In this document: positions 57,901 to 64,000 of the stretch, one piece after another | Numbering within the stretch: position 1 is the stretch's first letter | Layout: each line of letters begins with the position of its first letter | Assembly (NCBI GenBank): GCA_950295325.1 | Contig: OX485808.1 | Coordinates: forward strand, 26,494,527 to 26,558,526 | Source of the DNA: Polytrichum commune | Lineage: Eukaryota > Streptophyta > Polytrichopsida > Polytrichales > Polytrichaceae | Length of the DNA: 64,000 nt | Direction of reading: 5' to 3' | Program-made: the position numbers and the translations under genes | Notes under the pieces: generated by a model | The model's input: the letters and a program-made list of their open reading frames with translations, nothing else | Database searches by the model: none | What the model was told of the DNA's origin: nothing

Positions 57901-58065
57901 ATGTTTGGACTTGGTGTGGAGGTTTGAAAGAACTTGCTAAATTGATTCATTGAGGGCCAAACTCATTTGGCATGTCATTTGGTATCAAAATGAGTTTGGC
58001 CCTCAATAAACCAATATAGAATGTTCTTCGCTCAAAACCTCCAAACACGAAACCTCCATAACTAA
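57901..58065. mobile_element. Hairpin MITE
   Basis: The left arm (GTTTGGACTTGGTGTGGAGG to GGGCCAAACTCAT) and right arm (ATGAGTTTGGCCCTCAATAA to CCTCCAAACACGAAACC) fold back on each other almost completely around a short loop near 57,975. No duplication is certain. Confidence 0.7.
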
Positions 58066-60988
58066 TGTTTGTACTAAACAAGAAAACGGTAGACCCATGA
58101 GGCTCTATCCTTTGCTATGAAAGACTACAATTGTAGATGTCCACTTTGCTCATGCCAATCCATGGCTATTCACTATACCAAACCTTTCTTGGATTTTGTG
58201 CACCTTCTTCTCAACTACGGGTCAAGGATTGAAGCTACTCATTTATCACCCAAAAGTTTTAATATAAATAATCAAAAACTGCCGAAATAACTATAGTTAA
58301 CTAGATTTCTTTCAATGCATTTTAGGGAGCACTTGTATATATATATAAACTATAGTTAACATCCACATTATATAAAGTGGACCAAAATAACAAGAACAAG
58401 TAATCTAAGTGTGAACACAAAGTGGTTAGGAAATTTGCTCTTGAAATGAAGAAGTTGATGCATAGTCTTTGTTCTACAGATAGAGCCAATAAAGGATTGG
58501 CATAGGAATCCTATGTCTGGAGTATCGGACGTGCATATTAATATCTATGTGCATGTCTTTCTGCCTCCCTGTCAGTCTGTTTGTTTCGAGTGAAAGTAAG
58601 TAAAAAGCAAATAGAAATGTTGGTAATTCTTTCTGTACCGATCTACGATGTATGAACAATATGTATATATACCTAGTGCATGCGGCCGGGGATTCGTGGC
58701 ACTCAAGTAAAGTCATCTGGTAACAAAAATCAGATGAGTCCATCAAAAAGCTTGAATGGAGCTTACTTTAGTGAAACGCCTCCGAGTTGGCACGTAAGAC
58801 CCCCTTGTTCTCTCATAGCTATTATGAACTACTAGTTATTTTGTAAATATCAATTAGTTAGCAAAGGGCCATGATGTGGCTTTGGATGCTCTAAACCACA
58901 CGGGAGGAAGGGCAATGAGTTGGATGAATAGCATTGGTTCAAATGAGCAAGTGGTTGCCACATGAGAGGAAGTATGGGGAGTGGCAACAATGACTTTTTA
59001 GCTTCGGATTTTGCTTTGGATCTTGCTTCGGGATCTACTTGGCAATAAAGTAGAGTGACATGGCACAATAAATGTAGTTCGCAAGTACCGGGCACTAATG
59101 CCCAGAAGTCCCACAATATAAGGAGAAAAATGAGGAAAAGGAGACTTTCCTTGGGTAAAGTGCCACGTTGGAGGAAGTTGTGAAACTTCCGGTGCCTCTC
59201 GTGTGGGAAGGGCTAAGCCTAGTTTCTAATCTGTCATGAGTTGTCACCAAAGCCATGATGTGGCTTGGATTCCACGTGGCTATATTGATAAATATTGCAA
59301 GTTCTCATTGTGTGCAATATTTGGTAAGTGGTTAGGACGTGTCGTCATAGCCATTTTTTTAAATTTCTTTCACAACTCTTTTATTTTGCACGGATGTAAT
59401 TGCTTACACATTTGTAAAATTCAAATTGGTTAAATTTTATGATAAATTGGTTAACTCTAAAAATCAGTTCAAAATAATAACTATTGTCATTTCTCAATTA
59501 TCTAAGTATATATATGTTGAGAGAAATATAATATAATTTATTTGAAGAGATATAATATACATCATATTATTTTAGAGATAATATCATATGTGATGATGAT
59601 AAATTATTACAGTACATCGGATAGACTATAGTCAGAACTTAGGATTTTTTGAGTATACCCCATCTATAATGTTATCCCACAAGTCTAATTCCAATTAAAA
59701 TATCATTTATTTACACATTATATTATATTGTTTTAAAGATCAAATTTATCTTTATATATATCATTTTTTGGGGTATATTATATATATTTTATCTTCATTG
59801 TTTCACTTTGGTCGTTTTATGAACATTTACACTCATTTATTATATTTGTCTTTATACATTATCTTAATTTTATTACAAAAATTATCATCTCAACTCCTTT
59901 TAGATATAATAGATGATGCAATATATTGTTGGATTTCTTTAGATACCTTATCTTGTAATTTGAATATTTATGATTAATTCTATATATTGCGTAACTTATT
60001 GTTTTAAATATTTTGCGACCACCACAAATACATTAATAATAAACATATTACAAATTGACTGCAATAATCATATTTTGGTAAATTTATATTATTTTTAATT
60101 CAATTATTATATATTTCCTATCTTACAACCCATCAAACATATCCAATTAAAAGTTACTTAAATAATATAATGCAAGGTTATTTATTTTTAGAATATAGTT
60201 TATCTTGAGCAATTGATGAGCACAAGAATTTGCACTTGTAATCATGAATATTATATTCATGTGTGCTTCAAACTTTACGAAAAAAGTCGTTATAGGCTTG
60301 ATTTGGATTTGCTAGCAACCTTGAACTGGTCGCGTTTTTTATATCATAGGAGAGGTGGGCTAGTAGAAAAATTAAACAATTGAGACCAATGTACATTAGT
60401 GCTAGTAATGGATCAAGTTGCAATAGGTACCCCATAAACTATACATCCCAAGAGTATTTTTTTGTTTATATAAATAACCTTTGTGAAAATGAAATGATAT
60501 TGTTTTTAAAATCCAAGAACCTAAAAGGCTTATAGCACTAGGTGTACATCAAGATGGTGTCAAAAAAACTAATTTTCTAGAGTAATGAAGTGTAGTCGCA
60601 TTTGTTAGATATAATAATGTATCATGAAAGAGGCACCATGTTGTATCAATTCGATGGTCTGATTGGAATTGATACTGAGACAACCTAGTACAACATTATG
60701 AAATAGGAAAATTAATCTATCTCTAATGGAGTTGTAGAAGGGACACTCCAACACAAAATATGTTTCATTGTCAACTACATTTGGGAGACATAATTAACAT
60801 ATTAATGTTGTAACCTTAGAGATTGAAATAGAAAACAACATGATCAAGCATTGTTCACATCAACAATTCACATTCACAAAATATCACAATTTATGAACGA
60901 GATGATTATGATGATGACAACACACAAAAACCACTAAAGTATATGTGTCTAATTCAAACATGGCAATAATTTGGACACCTATACGTTA
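58066..60988. other. AT-rich intergenic interval
   Basis: No gene recognised. Bases 58,860-59,230 are somewhat GC-richer, with a TATAAGGAG sequence and the phrase GCCATGATGTGGCTT at both edges (58,868 and 59,253). This could be an LTR remnant but no ends were defined. Bases 59,440-60,200 are very AT-rich with no structure I can name. Confidence 0.4.
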
Positions 60989-61269
60989 GGGTCGTTTCAC
61001 GTATGGTCCCAAGTCCCACTCATATTAGCAAACCCAACACGGAGGCAAACTCCCAACTTGTGAGCCTTAAGTAATGTCTTAAACATGGTTGAATATCATT
61101 GTAGTCAAATCTTGATTATTTCAAGTAAATATATTCACGGGATTTAGATGGACAGTTGGCTTGACCCAACTCGCAACACAAGTCCCAAGCCGCACCTTAA
61201 AAAATTGTTGCGATATAGGCATCCATGTCAAAGTTTGGACTTAAGACTTGGGACCCCGAGTGAAGTGGT
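60989..61269. mobile_element. Short relative of the Harbinger-like element
   Basis: The start GGGTCGTTTCACG and the following GGTCCCAAGTCCCA resemble 46,601-46,632. The right side (GACTTGGGACCCCGAGTGAA) is the inverted counterpart. The outermost bases have drifted and the TTA duplication is not exact. The middle matches 46,650-46,870, so this is a short or deleted copy. Confidence 0.55.
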
Positions 61270-61393
61270 AAGTATTGGGATATGATGTCATTCGATAAGG
61301 TAAATTTATAATATATTTTTAGTTACATAGATATTGAATTTAAAGACTATTTGTATTTTGTTAAAGATAAATTGCATATCAACAATATATTTA

Positions 61394-62300
61394 GGGGATC
61401 GCTATTTCCACACCTTTTTTGGCGAGATTCAGACCTTTTTGCCGGTTCGGTTGCTGTGTCATTGAGGCGCTATACATGAGATTCTTCATGGTGCATCCGG
61501 ACCGTTGATCCACCAAGGCCCATCCAAGGGCCTCAATGATCCTAGATGGAGGTGGGGTGGGGGGCGGGGGTGGTGCTTGCCACCAAGGCGGGGTGGGGCT
61601 GTGGGCCTCATGTGAAAGTTACATGGACGAATTTAGTGTTTAGTAGGAAAGAGGTGGCAACAAGGAAGGCGGCGGCGGCGGCGCATTTATATCTAACACT
61701 AATTATCAAAGAATTGAAAATTAGTTTTGAGCAAAGTAGGGTGGTAAAACATTAAATCTAATCAAACACTAAATATCATATTCAGTGTAGTTGGTTAGCC
61801 TTACTCTACTTACTAAATGACTAGTTGGTTATCCTTACTCTACTTACTAAATAACTAATTGGTTAGCCTTATTCTACTTATGGTCACTCTTCTTAATTGG
61901 ACATGTATATTTGAGTGGTATATGTGCAAGTCTTGAAGTTAAGCTTTGATGCGTTAAAGTATTGGAGAGGATTACCAACTAGTTATTTAGTAAGTAGAGT
62001 AAGGCTAACCAACTAGTTATATAATAAGTAGGCCTAGCCACTAGACCCGACACCACCCTAAATCCGGTCTCCCCCAAAAATACATGAGGCCCACGGCCCC
62101 ACCCCGCCTTGGTGGCAAGCACCACCCCCGCCCCCCACCCCACCGCCACCTAGGATCATTGAGGCCCTTGGATGGGCCTTGGTGGATCAACGGTCCGGAT
62201 GCACCATGAAGAATCTCATATATAGCGCTTCAGTGACACAGCAACTGAACCGGCAAAAATGTGTGAATCTAGCCAAAAAAGGTGTAGAAATAGCGATACC
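61394..62300. mobile_element. MULE-like element with about 220-bp terminal inverted repeats
   Basis: The ends read GGGGATCGCTATTTCCACAC and GTGTAGAAATAGCGATACC. The arms pair for about 220 bp (61,394-61,612 with about 62,080-62,300), including a GC-rich G/C-run stretch. The flanking 9-mers ATATATTTA and TTATATTTA match at 8 of 9 bases. A second, inner inverted repeat (TTGGTTAGCCTTACTCTACT at about 61,787 and its complement near 62,000) lies in the middle. No transposase is present. Confidence 0.7.
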
Positions 62301-63019
62301 TTATATTTAATAAATATTTAATAAATATATATATAATTTTTTCATTTAAAATTCTATTGATTAAGTTTTAATATAAATAATTTGTTAGATAAGGTATTGT
62401 ATTTTATAAAATCTATAGATAATATGTATAATTTGTCCAAAATAGGTTATCGTCAACATTATGGCTTACTCTATGGTTATCCAATCGCCCTATACGGAGA
62501 CCTTCAATCACCGCCACTTGCCATGGGCGAAATCTACTTGCGGAATGCGACCTTATAGGATATCTCGCATTCCATTACATCGTTTGGATGACTTCTAAAA
62601 AGGAGAATAAATTGATGATGAAGACATTGAAATTTCTTGGACTATTCACAAAATTCGGAGGTTCCTCTACCATCTGAATATATAATGCTTCGAAAGCAAG
62701 TTCGATCTACATCAAGTCTTAGACACATAACGTAAGATACCTAAATTGGATATGAATGTAGATAAGGTATAGTCAGGATTTTTCTTGTGATATTACTATA
62801 TATTCATATTTTTGTATTATTACAGATATCATTGTTCATATGGCCCTGATGACCATAAAAACAAAAAAATTCAGACAAAATCATAAATAAGGATCTCTTA
62901 TATGATATTCTATTAAGATTTTGGCTAAACCTGTGGACACGGTAGAGATAGCCTATTTCCATGAAGAACACACCTGAATCGATAGAACACCGGCGCATGA
63001 CGCATGGCATTCACTACGC
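62301..63019. other. Interval upstream of the MULE transposase remains
   Basis: AT-rich, with a few short frames. Part of it from 62,450 may be the N-terminus of the decayed transposase, but I cannot align it with confidence. Confidence 0.35.
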
Positions 63020-64000
63020 GATGGTCGGATTCCTTGAAAACCTATATCGACAATAGGTTGAAAAGCGGCCTTAGTGCAAGTCAAATTTATGATGAACATT
63101 ATCAAGTGTTTGCGGATTGATCACACACGGGTTCTCTAATGCACAAGGATAATACTTTCCTTTTGAAAAACATTCGAAACATTGAGCGTATATTTTTACG
63201 AAATAAGTGGAAACGACACACTGACGAAGCGAAAAATGTTGATTCGTGTATTACAGAAAAAAAAAATGATGTTTTTGTTTTACAAGAGTCAAGTTTGTGG
63301 ATGGAAAGAATACGACATTTGTGTTGGGTTAGCAATCACCCGAACAATTCAATGTCATATTAGAATATGGTGATAAGTCCGCTATATGTATGGATTCTAC
63401 GTTTGAAACTAGTACGTGCAATTATTTTCTCTACAGACTTATGATATTCGATGTTTGCCGCAATAGGTTATCATGATGGATTACCGCATGGATTATAACA
63501 AACAAGCAGAATTCCGAAAGACTCATTATTTTCTTTAAGCCTTTGGTGGAGAAGTTGCGAGCGGCCCGACCAGGATGGCGCCCAAATGTTTTTATTGTTG
63601 ACAATAATGAGGCCGAACACAACGCTTTGATATACGTATAGTAAATTTTTAATGTTGTATGAGTTTAGCCTATCTAATTTAAATTTTGGTTGATCTTGAT
63701 ATAGCCTATCTAGAATCCATATCATCTTCATTTTGGTTTAAGTATATTCTATCCGGATATATTATTCTAGTATGTTTTTTTATAGCCTATCTAATGTTTT
63801 TATCATTTCCAGTTTAATTTACCTTAGCTAATTTTTAGTACTCTTCATTCTAGTTAGTTATTTTATTTCATTTTATATGTAGATGCATATTTTGAGAGGA
63901 GATGTCCATATATTTATGTCAATGGCATGTATTGAAGTGTTGAAAAATAAATGCTTTGGCGATGATGAGATCGGATGAAGAATCTCGAGATTTGGAAATT
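63020..64000 (+). pseudogene. Mutator-like (MULE) transposase, decayed, open at the window end
   Basis: MULE transposases mobilise elements with 9-bp duplications. From about 63,026 one frame reads SDSLKTYIDNRLKSGLSASQ, a stop, then DNTFLLKNIRNIERI and KNDVFVLQES, the usual pre-catalytic region. After a frameshift, MDSTFETSTCNYFLYRLM (from 63,389) gives the first catalytic Asp. An in-frame TGA follows. PGWRPNVFIVDNNEAEHNAL (about 63,561-63,630) gives the second. A gap of about 240 bp precedes LCQWHVLKCW (about 63,915-63,945), the conserved CxWH motif, itself followed by a stop. The third acidic residue would lie beyond the window. Confidence 0.85.

Noticed and set aside
58860-59260. Solo LTR
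   Set aside because: A TATAAGG sequence and repeated edge phrases are suggestive, but no TG...CA ends or duplication could be placed.

Overview
The window looks like nuclear DNA of a land plant, possibly a bryophyte; the lineage is my inference. The evidence is an intron-rich plant-type haspin kinase gene, a very low gene density, and many nested DNA transposons, solo LTRs, a LINE and a SINE. No bacterial-style operons, rRNA genes or CRISPR arrays are present.

Region 1-38,700 is a decayed tandem duplication. A unit of roughly 15-17 kb is present twice, at about 1-15,370 and about 21,180-38,700. Each copy carries one intact intronless gene for a 420-residue multi-pass membrane protein of unknown function (5,586-6,848 and 30,420-31,682). 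Broken copies of the gene's upstream region lie between the two units (about 18,260-18,420 and 20,779-21,010). The first bases of the window match sequence that lies downstream of each gene, so the array probably continues upstream. Because the two units can be compared, several insertions can be delimited exactly with their target-site duplications. These are four foldback Mutator-like elements (9-bp duplications), three hAT elements (8 bp), two poly-G-ended MITEs (8 bp), two solo LTRs (about 5 bp) and a tRNA-derived SINE. A Tigger/pogo element (15,382-18,214) with a nested LINE 3' end separates the units.

Region 38,700-47,730 is a transposon graveyard. It holds an RCC1-like fragment, a minus-strand pogo-type transposase pseudogene interrupted by a MITE, a 31-bp minisatellite, a second degenerate repeat tract, and a PIF/Harbinger-like element inside an older MITE.

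Region 47,800-56,710 is the one clearly conserved gene. It encodes a haspin-type histone kinase that I could assemble as 17 coding exons (882 residues) in consistent phase, plus a probable 5' leader intron. Its disordered N-terminal half has a tandem peptide repeat.

Region 56,710-64,000 is AT-rich and mostly empty. It has a hairpin MITE, a possible Harbinger fragment, a MULE-like element with about 220-bp inverted repeats (61,394-62,300), and a decayed MULE transposase that runs off the end of the window.
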